DNA of 64,000 nt from a bacterium (GCA_025782575.1 JALGYY010000017.1:299892-363891); one strand, 5' to 3'; numbered from the stretch's first letter, positions 16,518-25,265 are shown. Numbers and translations are program-made. Notes: generated from the letters alone by a model not told the origin.

Positions 16518-18731
16518 CTAGCGGAGAAGAACCAACCGGCGTGTGGACTTTCCGCTATCGGTCTGTATTGACCCGAAGTAAATACCGCTCGGCACCGGCC
16601 TTCCCCCTTCGTTCAAGCCATCCCATGAGACGCTCAACGACCCACCAGGCACAGGGCCGTCAAACAATACCCTCACAAGGCGCCCAGCGAGATCATGAAC
16701 GGTAAGGCGGACCTCCCCCTCGACCGGACCCGCCTCGATTACGGTACGTGGGTTGAACGGGTTGGGGCGCGCCGTGATCCGGAGAGGATTCGGAATGGGG
16801 ACGCCTCCCGGGCCGAGTACGGAGACTGTCGCTTCCTCGAACCACGGAACGGAACCACCGAACGTCCCGGCGATGACCCGGTCCGCCAGGAATGCGATCG
16901 ATCGAACATCTTTCGTAATCAGGCCATCGGATAATTCGGTCCAGTTGTCAGCACCATCCCTGCTCTCGAATATTCCATCGAGAGTGGCGGCGAAGAGATG
17001 ATCCGGGTCGGCGGGATCGATGGCAAGCGCCCAGATACTGAGGTCCGTTAGGCCGTCGTTCTCAGAAGTCCATCCGGCGCCGCCGTTGATCGATTTGTAG
17101 ACGCCCCCTTTTCCCGAGTCCTGATAGTAACCGCCGGCATAGACGATGGACGGGTCAGACGGGTGAATCGCGAGCGCCCTCACAAAGTCGTCGCCCACGG
17201 GGACCTCAGTCCAGTTGCCCGCAAAGTCGTTCGACCGAAAGAGCCCGTCTCCATAAGTTCCGGCGTAGATCAGCGAGGGATCGGCCGGCGTTGTCGCCAC
17301 ACCCCATATTTTATGAGCGCCCATACCGTTCCAGGAAGTGGACCACGTCGCCCCGCTGTCGGTGCTTTTGTGGGGGCCCGAGTATGTACCGGCTAACACC
17401 TCGGTGCTGCTCCCTGTCTTATAGACAAGACAAGTCACGGTAAGATCTCCCACGATTCCTGTGCTGGATGGATTCCAGCTCCCACCCCCGTCGATGGATC
17501 GATAGACGCCCCCGAAGAAAGCGCCCGCCAGAAGTTTGCTCGAGTCATTCGGATCCATTGCGACCGAGCGAACGTCCAGCCCTTCCATCCCCGCCGATGA
17601 TCCGGCCCACGTCCAGCCTGTGTCGCTCGTCACCGATACGCCGCCATAAGATGCGGCCCATGCTGTGCCGGCATCATGAGGGGAGGATACGACTTCCCAC
17701 ACAAAACGGTTCGTGAGCCCGTCACTGCAAGGACTCCATCCGGTCACGGGATTCGCCGTGTGATCGACGCCCCCCCAGTAGCTACCCGTAAAAAGTGAAT
17801 CGCTGCCCCATGCGATCGAATAAGCTTCAGGATCAGTCAGGCCGGAACTCAAAGGTACCCAGATCAAGCCGGCGCTGAACGATCCGAATATCCCGCTCCT
17901 GGTGGCCGCCCAGATATTGGCCGTGGTGGCCGGGTCGAAAACAAGCTCTTCAATATAAACGCTTCCCATGCCGAGATTGGATTCATTCCAGGATGAACCT
18001 CCATCTGTCGTTTTAAAAACGCCCCCACCCGCCGTACCGGCGTAAACACGATCAGAATCGGTGGGATGAACGAGGAGATCCGTCACTATCAACGTCGTGA
18101 GTCCGGAAGCTCGGCGAGTCCATGTCATGCCGCCGTCCGTCGAACGGAAGACACCGTCATCGGTAGCCGCATACCAGGTGAGTGGAGACGAGGCGGCTTG
18201 CGCGATCGCCCGTACGGAGAATTCCGTCAGGCCGGTGTTCGCCGGAGACCAGCTCGTTCCTCTGTTGTCCGTGTAATAGATCCCGCTGCTGGCGGTGGCC
18301 GCAAAAAGACGGCCGCCGTCGAAAGCAAACGTGAGATCCGGAATCGTCAGGTCGGGCAGACCACTATTAACCGGGAACCAACTATCCCCCCGATTGGCAC
18401 TTCGATAAACGCCCCCGCCGCCGGTACCTGCAAACATCGAATCCGGATCGGAGTAGTCCGCGGCAAGCGCGAGTACATCCTTGACTACCAAACCATTATT
18501 CCGAGTCATCCAGCCTGACCCGTCGCCGTCCGAATGAAAGATTCCCCCTCGCTCCGTACCGATGTAGAGCGAACGGGGATCGTCCGGCATCTCCAGAATG
18601 ACGTGCACCCGTCCGCCGAAAGGTCCTCCATCTACGGTCCAGCCGGCATAACCTGCCATGACGGGAGAAGAAACAGCGAGAATCAGTGCAGGGATGACGA
18701 GTCGTTGAGTGATTGATCCGATCCTATTCAA
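16518..18731 (-). CDS. Secreted BNR/sortilin-like beta-propeller protein with C-terminal FlgD-Ig module
   Basis: About 737 residues: signal peptide (QRLVIPALILAVSSPVMA), then more than ten repeats with the BNR/Asp-box pattern S-x-D-x-G-x-(S/T)-W (RSTDGGMTWTR, KTTDGGSSWNE, RSIDGGGSWNPS, KSINGGAGWTSE). These form beta-propellers as in sortilin/Vps10 or glycosidase-like proteins. The C-terminus is a FlgD-Ig-like module (ARPNPFNPRTVIE, LTVHDLAGRLVRVLFDG, SGIYFGSIQ, RRLVLLR). No canonical start is well placed: TTG at 18731 has no ribosome binding site, while GTG at 18776 follows GCAGG but spans the hairpin. It probably depends on read-through from the small gene upstream. Confidence 0.85.
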   Translation of the reverse strand: MNRIGSITQRLVIPALILAVSSPVMAGYAGWTVDGGPFGGRVHVILEMPDDPRSLYIGTERGGIFHSDGDGSGWMTRNNGLVVKDVLALAADYSDPDSMFAGTGGGGVYRSANRGDSWFPVNSGLPDLTIPDLTFAFDGGRLFAATASSGIYYTDNRGTSWSPANTGLTEFSVRAIAQAASSPLTWYAATDDGVFRSTDGGMTWTRRASGLTTLIVTDLLVHPTDSDRVYAGTAGGGVFKTTDGGSSWNESNLGMGSVYIEELVFDPATTANIWAATRSGIFGSFSAGLIWVPLSSGLTDPEAYSIAWGSDSLFTGSYWGGVDHTANPVTGWSPCSDGLTNRFVWEVVSSPHDAGTAWAASYGGVSVTSDTGWTWAGSSAGMEGLDVRSVAMDPNDSSKLLAGAFFGGVYRSIDGGGSWNPSSTGIVGDLTVTCLVYKTGSSTEVLAGTYSGPHKSTDSGATWSTSWNGMGAHKIWGVATTPADPSLIYAGTYGDGLFRSNDFAGNWTEVPVGDDFVRALAIHPSDPSIVYAGGYYQDSGKGGVYKSINGGAGWTSENDGLTDLSIWALAIDPADPDHLFAATLDGIFESRDGADNWTELSDGLITKDVRSIAFLADRVIAGTFGGSVPWFEEATVSVLGPGGVPIPNPLRITARPNPFNPRTVIEAGPVEGEVRLTVHDLAGRLVRVLFDGPVPGGSLSVSWDGLNEGGRPVPSGIYFGSIQTDSGKSTRRLVLLR

Positions 18732-18735
18732 AAGG

Positions 18736-18763
18736 AAAAAGGGGAGACCATGCAGGCCCCCCC
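18736..18763 (-). terminator. Terminator-like hairpin after the lasso-leader-like small gene
   Basis: On the minus strand GGGGGGGCC (18755-18763) pairs with GGTCTCCCC (18741-18749) around a 5-nt loop, nine pairs with two G-T wobbles. It is followed at once by TTTTT (18736-18740). This is a canonical intrinsic terminator shape. It sits 40 nt after the small-gene stop and directly before, or inside, the start of the beta-propeller gene. It could act as an attenuator between them. Confidence 0.7.
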
Positions 18764-18802
18764 GATCTCGATTCACTCTTTTGCCTGCTAAAGCCGCGAC
18801 TT

Positions 18803-18925
18803 CTAGCTGGTCACGTCGTCGTCGTCGTCGTCCGGCGGTTTGACGGAAATCAGTGTAATTTCCTTCACATTGCCCTGACAATCGAATCTCGGCTTCTCGT
18901 AGGTCCGGGTTTTGTCGCTTTTCAT
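18803..18925 (-). CDS. Orphan RiPP-like precursor with lasso-type leader motif
   Basis: 40 residues, ATG at 18925 to TAG at 18803-18805, preceded by AAGAGGAGAACTGCATC, a strong ribosome binding site. The sequence contains YEKPRFDCQGNVKEIT, which fits the lasso-peptide leader motif Y-x-x-P-x-hydrophobic-x3-G-x5-T position for position. If the conserved Thr is at -2, the core would start at Ile and read ISVKPPDDDDDDVTS, with Asp at core positions 7, 8 and 9, where lasso rings close. Ile at core position 1 is atypical, and no B, C or ABC-transporter genes lie in the window. It has its own promoter (18952-18980) and terminator-like hairpin. Coding is well supported; the lasso fate is inference. 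Confidence 0.72.
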   Translation of the reverse strand: MKSDKTRTYEKPRFDCQGNVKEITLISVKPPDDDDDDVTS

Positions 18926-18951
18926 GATGCAGTTCTCCTCTTAGTCTCAAA

Positions 18952-18980
18952 ATACTATCACATGATGTGCGATTCGTCAA
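18952..18980 (-). promoter_or_regulatory. Sigma-70 promoter with palindromic spacer upstream of the small RiPP-like gene
   Basis: Minus strand: TTGACG (18975-18980), 17-bp spacer, TAGTAT (18952-18957). The spacer contains an 11-bp palindrome CACATNATGTG (18959-18969), a possible operator centred between the boxes. The start codon lies 27 bp downstream of the -10. Confidence 0.6.
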
Positions 18981-19007
18981 CCTTGACCTTTCCCCTACTT
19001 CCCGGCA

Positions 19008-22000
19008 CTACCGTATGAGGATCATGCGGCGGGTGGCGGTCTGACCACCACTCTCGAGAGAATAGAAATATGTGCCCGAAGGAGAATCGGCTCCCCGCTC
19101 ATCTTTTCCGTACCAGTAGAACGACTGCTCCCCGGCTGATAGCGAGCCGTCGTGCAGAACCCTGACCAGCTGGCCGGCCGCATTGTAAATAATCAGACGA
19201 GCGTAGCCGGCCGACGGAATCTCTACTGTAATCCTTGTCTGCGGATTGAACGGGTTAGGCACATTCCGATGGAGGAATGCCTGTGTCGACACCGGTGACT
19301 GTCCATTCGACGACTCCGGATCTACGAACTCGGGATCGAGTCGAACTTGATAGGGGATACCGCAGGTATCGGTGTACGTCACATCGAACCAGATATTGAA
19401 ACTACCGCCGGGCCAACCGGTCAAATCGAACTGGTATGTCGAATTGCTCGGCTCTCCGGAACTCCGTCCCCCCTGAGGGAGGTCACCATAATAGGTGGTC
19501 GGGTCCGGAATATTGAGCCATGCAATATCATGATCCATGACGGCCGTAATGCTCCGCGCTTCTCCCGGACCGGTGTTGATCATTTCAATCTGAACGGTCC
19601 AGAACGTGCCGTCAAAATCGACAGTCGACACATCGCCGAGTGCCAGAATCGGCTGTCCCTGATCGCACTCGGTCTCGAGGACACGGGTCGTAACCGATAC
19701 ACACACCGAATCACCCTCGACAAACACCGCGCCCTTGGCGGGATTTCGAGGAGCGATGCAGAAGAAGCAGACATCCAGTCTGTCCTCATCCCCTTCAATC
19801 GCGTCAGCCGGAATCGTGTGTTCGATCGTCACGATTTCTACGCCCCCCGGGGGTATCGGGTCCTGAGGAGCCGGACTCGGCAGAATATTCCAACCGTGCT
19901 CGCTCGCAAATGAGGCGCCCGGCATGGCATCACAGTTCCCGATATTGGTGTATCGGAAATCGTAGGAGACCACGTCACCCGCACCGCCCGTCTGATCGCT
20001 CGTCAGTGCTTCCAATCTGACGGCGCAGACCTCTTCAACCCCCAGAGTCTCATATTCAAAGATCATGTTATTCGGCGCGCACTTCGATTGGACGGCGAGA
20101 GTGATCTTATTCACATCAGTGCAGAGGGCGTTCTCCGGAATCTGAACTTCAACAGGAACCGTGTGCGTGCCCTGGAACTCGCCCGTCATGTCGCCGTCCG
20201 GAAGGCTTACGGCCCATCCGAGACTATCGCTCAAGAACAGATTATAGGCGTCCGGATCACCCAGGTTATCGATGTCATAGAGCAGTGTGAGCGTATCCCC
20301 CGGCATCTCTGACACTGGATTACCAATCTGAGCGGTCACAGTGAAGTCAGAATTGCATGGGGCTTCGCCGACAGTAGAGGTGACGCAGAGCGTGTCACCT
20401 GTCAGGAGCGGCACTCCTGCGCCTTTGAGGATGACAGGGAAATCGAATGCCAGGCAGAACGTCCCGTTTTCGCCGACCTGGGCGTTCTCAGGTATCACAT
20501 GAAAAACACAGAACTGGTCACTGCCACCCGGCTGGAGGGGGATCCGGGCGTTGTCACCGAGAACGGTCCATTCTTCCGATGCCAGGCTGATGTCCACGCT
20601 GAATGCACAGTTCCCCGTATTGGTAACGTCGAAACAGTACTCGAGCGTGTCACCCGGTGCTCCTGTGAGACCGTCCGGGGCGACAGCATCTATTGTCTCG
20701 ATGGGACAAACGGTCTCCGTGACGGAGTCATCGCCAGTTGCGCCGGTAGAAAGTCCGGTCGCTGTTAGTGTCACCGAGGCCTGATCGAAGCAGGCTCCGT
20801 CAGCAGGTGGAATCACATCTACAGAAACAGTAAGTGTGTCACCCTGGTTGATGTTGATCCCCCCAACTGTAGGAGTGAGCTCGACCGTCCAGCCGACCAT
20901 ATCGACGGAGGGAACGAGATCGAACTCTTCGGGGCAGTTGCCCGTATTCGTCACATCGAAGAAGGCGGTGCCTGTCGCCCCGGGGTCGATGCACACCCCG
21001 TTCAATTGAGCGGCGACTGTCACTCCCCCCGGCCCGTGGTCGACGTTCGTAGTGGCGTCATCGTTATCCGTGATGCTGCCGTTATCGCTCTTGGTGGCAG
21101 TGAGAGTGACGATGTCAGATATGATGGCGCAATCCACATTCCCGGGAATCGTGACGTGTACATCGACTGCGGCATTGTCGACTATGTTGATCGTAACCGG
21201 GCTCAGCGAATCGCCGATCAGGAGTGACCAGCCATGATCGGAGACCGCGCTCAGCACGAAATCCGCAGGGTTGTCCCCCAGATTTACCACAGTGAATGCG
21301 TGGGTCACCGTCTGGCCCGGCACATCCTCCTGCGCGACGCCGGGACCCTGAACATCCACGCCCTCCGCCGGTGGAGGATCGATCGTGATCTGACAGTTCC
21401 GCGTGTCCTGGTCGAGCGTGGCTTTAACAACACCGTCCGACACCATCACCGTCATTTGAAAAATGCCGTTCTCGGTCGGCGCGCCGCCGAACTCCCCGGA
21501 TACGCCGTCAATGTTCATTCCATCAGGCTGGCCGGTCACTTCCCAGAAAAGCTGGCCACCTCCACCTGTAGCGGTAAAGGTCACGGGAGTGTACTGCTCT
21601 CCCTCCGTCCCATCGCCAAGCGGGCATGAGGGTGTAACGGTGTTGATGACGAGAGGTGGATTGTTAATCGTCAAGGTGCAGTTGAGCGCGTCCTCCGTAC
21701 CGTCTCCGTCGACGAGCATGATCGCGATCGGGATGTCGGTACCGGCCGTAGTCGGCGTGCCGCTCAGTTCACCGGAACTGCTCCCGATATCCAGACCGTC
21801 GGGCAGACCGCTGCCACTCCAGGTAAACGGTGCCTTTCCGCCTGTGAAAGTGAATGCCACAGGACCATACGGTTCACCGACTGTTCCGTCGGCGATCGGG
21901 CAGATATCGTCGATCACAAGCGGGGCGGCGGCAATCGTGATCTGGCACTGGCGCTGCGCCTGCAGAGGCTGCGCATCTGTGACTGTCACTGTAAATGATT

Positions 22001-23075
22001 TGAATTGGGGTGTGGTCGGCGTACCGACGATCTCGCCCGAATTTACGTTTATCGAAAGACCGGCCGGCAGATTACTCGCCGCCCATGTGTAGGGGGGAAT
22101 ACCGCCTGTTGCGGTGAATGGAGCGGCGGTCCCGTCGTAAAGCTGACCGACCTCGCCGCTCGGAAGAGGACAAGAGGGGGCTTGTGTATCCACCAGGAGA
22201 TCGGCAGGAAACAGCTCCATCGAGCACTGGCGGGTAGCCATGGTCTTCGTCAGCGGGGCGACGTCCGAATCGGTCAATGTAATCGTGTAGTTATATGTAC
22301 CTGGCGTATCGTCCGGGGTACCGCTCACCTCTCCCGTACCGGAGCTGATGTCGATGCCGCTCGGCTGGTCCGCGATAGACCAGCTGTACGGGGGTACGCC
22401 TCCGATCGCCAGGAAGGTCGCCGGCCCGAACGGGTCTCCCACCTTCACGTCTCCCGGGCAGGCGGGACTGTCCTGATTGATCGCGAGCGGCTCACTGGTG
22501 GGGCAGGCGAACGGGTCACACGTCTCGCCGGTTCCGGAAAAGTCACCGGTCGCGAATGTCGTCAGAAAATATCCCGAGCCGGCCCCATCCATTACGAAAC
22601 CGATACACTCATCAGTAGCGGCATCAAACGAAAACGTGCCATATTTTGTGTTGGAATCAAAAGCGAAGGGTGATGAGAACGTGAAATCGACAGACTGGAA
22701 GAGCCAGCATATCAGTGTCGGATAGGTAGCCACCAGAGTGGGGTCGAGCTCGAACATCGCGAGCCGCCGGGCAGGGGTATCGGTCCAGGTTCCCGGAGTG
22801 TTATACGCAAAACTCCATGAACTTTCATCGACCGTCAGGCTGTCCTGAATACAGAATGCACAGTTGGCGGAAAACGCAGTGGCAAGATCAAAAACAATAT
22901 CAATATCGTATGTTTGACTGTTGACCGCCGGGTTGATCCCCATGTCAGCCGGGGTGCCGCATACGCCATCGCCGGTCCGGTCCACACCGAGGAACTGTGC
23001 CGATGCCGGTACGGCCGAAAGTAACGGGACAAGACACAGCGCGAAAATAAACCGCACCCATTTCAACGAACTCAT
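19008..23075 (-). CDS. Large secreted Ig-repeat protein with C-terminal FlgD-Ig module
   Basis: 1355 residues. The signal peptide (FIFALCLVPLLSAVPASA) is followed by a cysteine-containing N-terminal domain of about 180 residues. Next come four to five putative-Ig (He_PIG-like) repeats with the pattern GG-PPY-W---LP-G--I---SGE--GTP (about 210-610). Several NEW3/CARDB-like repeats (VTNTGNCPEEF, VNLGDNPADF, IDNLGDPDAY) run to about 1180. The end is a FlgD-Ig module: NVPNPFNPQTRITVEI, LIIYNAAGQLVRVLHDG, SGTYFYSLESG, RRMILIR. Likely a surface or extracellular structural or adhesion protein. ATG at 23075 follows AGGGGGAAACTG; a longer frame from 23123 lacks that site. No catalytic motifs are seen. 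Confidence 0.88.
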   Translation of the reverse strand: MSSLKWVRFIFALCLVPLLSAVPASAQFLGVDRTGDGVCGTPADMGINPAVNSQTYDIDIVFDLATAFSANCAFCIQDSLTVDESSWSFAYNTPGTWTDTPARRLAMFELDPTLVATYPTLICWLFQSVDFTFSSPFAFDSNTKYGTFSFDAATDECIGFVMDGAGSGYFLTTFATGDFSGTGETCDPFACPTSEPLAINQDSPACPGDVKVGDPFGPATFLAIGGVPPYSWSIADQPSGIDISSGTGEVSGTPDDTPGTYNYTITLTDSDVAPLTKTMATRQCSMELFPADLLVDTQAPSCPLPSGEVGQLYDGTAAPFTATGGIPPYTWAASNLPAGLSINVNSGEIVGTPTTPQFKSFTVTVTDAQPLQAQRQCQITIAAAPLVIDDICPIADGTVGEPYGPVAFTFTGGKAPFTWSGSGLPDGLDIGSSSGELSGTPTTAGTDIPIAIMLVDGDGTEDALNCTLTINNPPLVINTVTPSCPLGDGTEGEQYTPVTFTATGGGGQLFWEVTGQPDGMNIDGVSGEFGGAPTENGIFQMTVMVSDGVVKATLDQDTRNCQITIDPPPAEGVDVQGPGVAQEDVPGQTVTHAFTVVNLGDNPADFVLSAVSDHGWSLLIGDSLSPVTINIVDNAAVDVHVTIPGNVDCAIISDIVTLTATKSDNGSITDNDDATTNVDHGPGGVTVAAQLNGVCIDPGATGTAFFDVTNTGNCPEEFDLVPSVDMVGWTVELTPTVGGININQGDTLTVSVDVIPPADGACFDQASVTLTATGLSTGATGDDSVTETVCPIETIDAVAPDGLTGAPGDTLEYCFDVTNTGNCAFSVDISLASEEWTVLGDNARIPLQPGGSDQFCVFHVIPENAQVGENGTFCLAFDFPVILKGAGVPLLTGDTLCVTSTVGEAPCNSDFTVTAQIGNPVSEMPGDTLTLLYDIDNLGDPDAYNLFLSDSLGWAVSLPDGDMTGEFQGTHTVPVEVQIPENALCTDVNKITLAVQSKCAPNNMIFEYETLGVEEVCAVRLEALTSDQTGGAGDVVSYDFRYTNIGNCDAMPGASFASEHGWNILPSPAPQDPIPPGGVEIVTIEHTIPADAIEGDEDRLDVCFFCIAPRNPAKGAVFVEGDSVCVSVTTRVLETECDQGQPILALGDVSTVDFDGTFWTVQIEMINTGPGEARSITAVMDHDIAWLNIPDPTTYYGDLPQGGRSSGEPSNSTYQFDLTGWPGGSFNIWFDVTYTDTCGIPYQVRLDPEFVDPESSNGQSPVSTQAFLHRNVPNPFNPQTRITVEIPSAGYARLIIYNAAGQLVRVLHDGSLSAGEQSFYWYGKDERGADSPSGTYFYSLESGGQTATRRMILIR

Positions 23076-23208
23076 CAGTTTCCCCCTGTTATGATCAAGT
23101 TGTCCGAAGGCAGGCGAAGTCACACTAGCACCAAATCACGCTAAAGTACAGGGACAAACAGCTTAGCGGACGCTACTCCCCCTTCCTCAGGCAACTCTAT
23201 TGCCGGAA

Positions 23209-23232
23209 TTCCCGATAAGTGGGCATCGGGAA
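23209..23232. other. 8-bp inverted repeat upstream of the 28-residue peptide gene
   Basis: TTCCCGAT (23209-23216) and ATCGGGAA (23225-23232) form a perfect stem with an 8-nt loop. There is no T tract on either side. It lies 40 bp before the small ORF and could be an operator or mRNA leader structure. The rest of 23076-23208 shows no gene and should hold the divergent promoters. Confidence 0.35.
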
Positions 23233-23272
23233 ATTAAGACTGGATCTGGATTCCATTGAAAGGAGCCGGCCA

Positions 23273-23359
23273 ATGAAATCAGCGGAATATGAAGGGGAAT
23301 ACTTGAGCTGGGTCATCTATCTCGTCGGGGCGATCGCCATTCTGCTTGCCACCATCTAG
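23273..23359 (+). CDS. 28-residue single-span membrane peptide
   Basis: ATG at 23273 to TAG at 23357-23359, preceded by GAAAGGAGCCGGCCA, an excellent ribosome binding site. The peptide begins MKSAEYEGEYLSW and continues into one hydrophobic helix, VIYLVGAIAILLATI. Acidic N-terminus and C-terminal helix suggest an N-in (or tail-anchored) orientation. It is unlike a signal peptide because it stops right after the helix. It lies 92 bp before the sigma factor gene on the same strand and could be co-transcribed with it. No homologue is recognised. Confidence 0.5.
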   Translation: MKSAEYEGEYLSWVIYLVGAIAILLATI

Positions 23360-23451
23360 ACGCCGACAACCGTCCCCCCGTTACAGGAGGTCCCTCCGCT
23401 TGCAATCAGATGGGCTAGCCCCTTATAGTCAAAGAGATTGCAGGGAGGCCC

Positions 23452-24336
23452 ATGCCGATAGCCGACAAGGAACTCGTCTCTTTATTCCAAACCGACCCCG
23501 ATCGGGGCTGGGACATCTTTGTCGAGGATTACTCCGACCTCCTCTTCAGTGTGGCCGCCAAATTCGCGTGGGACGAGGACGGGCGTGTCGATCTCTACCT
23601 CCATATCTGCGAAAAGTTGCAGGCTGATAATCTCCGACGGCTCTGTCGATTCGAGCCTGACAGAGAAGGGAGACCCTGCAAACTCTCCACGTGGCTTGTT
23701 ACGGTCGCCCGCAATCTGTGCATCGACTGGATCAGAGGCCGTGACGGCCGCAGGCGGCTGAATGAGCCGATCAAGCGACTTTCCGAACTGGATCAGCTCG
23801 TCTTCCAGACATGTTACTGGGACGGGATGACGATTGCCGAGACCTACGAAACTGTCAGGGGCAAGCACGGGCAGGAGATCGAGTTTCACGGGATCTACGA
23901 TTCGATCAGGCGGATCAACGAAGCGCTCACTTCCAACAACCTCTGGAATCTCGCCAATGACCTGATGCGCATGGTACCCGCCCTCTCTCTCGATTCCGGC
24001 CCCAGGGACGAGGATGGCGAGAGCCGCCGGCTGGAGCTGGGAAGCGGTGCCCCGGGACAGGACGAGGTGCTCGCCGCACGGGAATTCGAGTCTATTTGCG
24101 GGGAGATCCTCGCCTCGCTGGACGACCGGTCGAAAATAATTCTTAAATCCTACTATTTCATGGAGTTACCGGTGCGGGAGATCGCCGATCTCATCCATAT
24201 CCCTGAACATACCGTGTACCGGCAGATCCGGAAACTGACGGCCGATCTTTCGAAACGATTTGCGGAGAAAGACGTTACAGCGAAGAGTCTTCCCGAGGGG
24301 GTGAGGATCCGCCTCGAGTCGGCCCTCCAGACCTGA
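23452..24336 (+). CDS. Sigma-70-family RNA polymerase sigma factor (large ECF-like)
   Basis: 294 residues, longer than ordinary ECF sigmas (about 170-200). Region 2 is seen at about 12-100, ending with CKLSTWLVTVARNLCIDWIRGRDGRRRL. Region 4 is at about 222-270 (LDDRSKIILKSYYFMELPVREIADLIHIPEHTVYRQI), a clear helix-turn-helix. Between them is an extra segment of about 110 residues (WDGMTIAETYETVRGKHG and onwards) rather than the usual short linker. GGGAGG lies 4 bases before the ATG. The next gene encodes a likely membrane anti-sigma factor, so this is probably an envelope- or surface-responsive pair. Confidence 0.8.
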   Translation: MPIADKELVSLFQTDPDRGWDIFVEDYSDLLFSVAAKFAWDEDGRVDLYLHICEKLQADNLRRLCRFEPDREGRPCKLSTWLVTVARNLCIDWIRGRDGRRRLNEPIKRLSELDQLVFQTCYWDGMTIAETYETVRGKHGQEIEFHGIYDSIRRINEALTSNNLWNLANDLMRMVPALSLDSGPRDEDGESRRLELGSGAPGQDEVLAAREFESICGEILASLDDRSKIILKSYYFMELPVREIADLIHIPEHTVYRQIRKLTADLSKRFAEKDVTAKSLPEGVRIRLESALQT

Positions 24337-24467
24337 CCGGCAAGGCGCGTTCGAGCGTCGCCCGGAATGACCTGTCAAAGCGAGCCGATCGGTCCGTAGA
24401 ACAGGGGTAGAGAATAGAATCGCCGGGGATGGCGTGATGTCGGGTCGAACGCGAAAGAGAGGACGAC

Positions 24468-25172
24468 ATGAGTATCGATAATCGAGATAAAGGGAAGCGA
24501 GTCAGCGAAGAAACGCTCGCCTCCTATCTGGACGGAAGTCTCGAACCGGAGGATAGAGCCGAGGTCGAGGCCGTTCTTGCCGATGATGATCGTGCACTGA
24601 AAGAGCTTGCATCACTCCGCATGCTGCTCACTTCGATCGAGGAAGAGCCCGAACCGGCTCCCAAGTTCGCGAAAGTCCATGCGCGAAACCTCCGGCGGAC
24701 CGGGTTCGTTCGGAAAGAGACCGTAGAACCGGGCTTCATGCAAAAGCTCGTCGCTCTCTTTGCACCGATACCAGTGAAGTTCGCTACTGTAGCGGTTTCG
24801 GCCGCGCTCATTCTCGTAGTGATGCAGGTGAGTGATTTCGGAAACGCCCCGAATGAGGATCCGGGGACGAGGATCCGCGGAGAGCAGACGGCCGGCCTCT
24901 CTCTCGTCGAGTCCGATGTGATCGTAAAGCCGGGAGCCCGGGTGGCGCTCGCGTGGCATGGCATCGATGACGCTGAGAGTTATGTGATCCGCATCTATGA
25001 CGAGACGGGAACGGTCATCTGGCACGGCAGCTCAGATCAGCCGGCTATCATAGTACCGGCAGATGTCTTGAGCGCTATTTCGGGCCTCACTTCCCTCAAC
25101 TGGCAGGTCGAGGCGGTTCGCCCCTTCGGTCAGTCCATTCGATCCGACCTCGGGACGATTGCCATCGACTGA
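24468..25172 (+). CDS. Probable transmembrane anti-sigma factor
   Basis: 234 residues. The N-terminal cytoplasmic part (LASYLDGSLEPEDRAEVEAVLADDDRALKEL, in overlapping helices) has the helix pattern of anti-sigma domains. It lacks the HxxxCxxC zinc ligands of ZAS proteins. One membrane helix (VKFATVAVSAALILVVMQV, about 101-119) leads to an extracytoplasmic domain of about 110 residues with a fibronectin-like sandwich (VALAWHGIDDAESYVIRIYDETG). It follows the sigma factor by 131 bp on the same strand. The role is inferred from layout and helix pattern. Confidence 0.65.
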   Translation: MSIDNRDKGKRVSEETLASYLDGSLEPEDRAEVEAVLADDDRALKELASLRMLLTSIEEEPEPAPKFAKVHARNLRRTGFVRKETVEPGFMQKLVALFAPIPVKFATVAVSAALILVVMQVSDFGNAPNEDPGTRIRGEQTAGLSLVESDVIVKPGARVALAWHGIDDAESYVIRIYDETGTVIWHGSSDQPAIIVPADVLSAISGLTSLNWQVEAVRPFGQSIRSDLGTIAID

Positions 25173-25191
25173 ACCGTTCGGATGATCTTAT

Positions 25192-25229
25192 GACCCGGCG
25201 GCGTGCTTGACGCTTCCCCCCGCCGGGTC
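25192..25229 (+). terminator. Strong hairpin after the anti-sigma gene
   Basis: GACCCGGCGG (25192-25201) and CCGCCGGGTC (25220-25229) form a perfect 10-bp stem with an 18-nt loop, 20 bp after the anti-sigma stop. No T tract follows, so termination is plausible but not certain. Confidence 0.45.
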
Positions 25230-25265
25230 GTACATTCCCCCTACCGGGCGCGGCCCGGCATTCTT

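Noticed and set aside
16518-18731. CRISPR-like or tandem DNA repeats in the repeat-rich propeller gene
   Set aside because: The repetition is at protein level (Asp-box propeller blades); DNA units are diverged and irregular.
18815-18832. (GTC)6 simple repeat considered as a microsatellite
   Set aside because: It encodes the six Asp residues of the small peptide in frame, so the coding explanation is sufficient, though slippage could vary the Asp count.
18803-18925. Complete lasso biosynthetic gene cluster around the small gene
   Set aside because: Neither asparagine-synthetase-like cyclase nor transglutaminase-like protease nor a peptide ABC exporter is encoded in the window; the neighbours are large secreted structural proteins.
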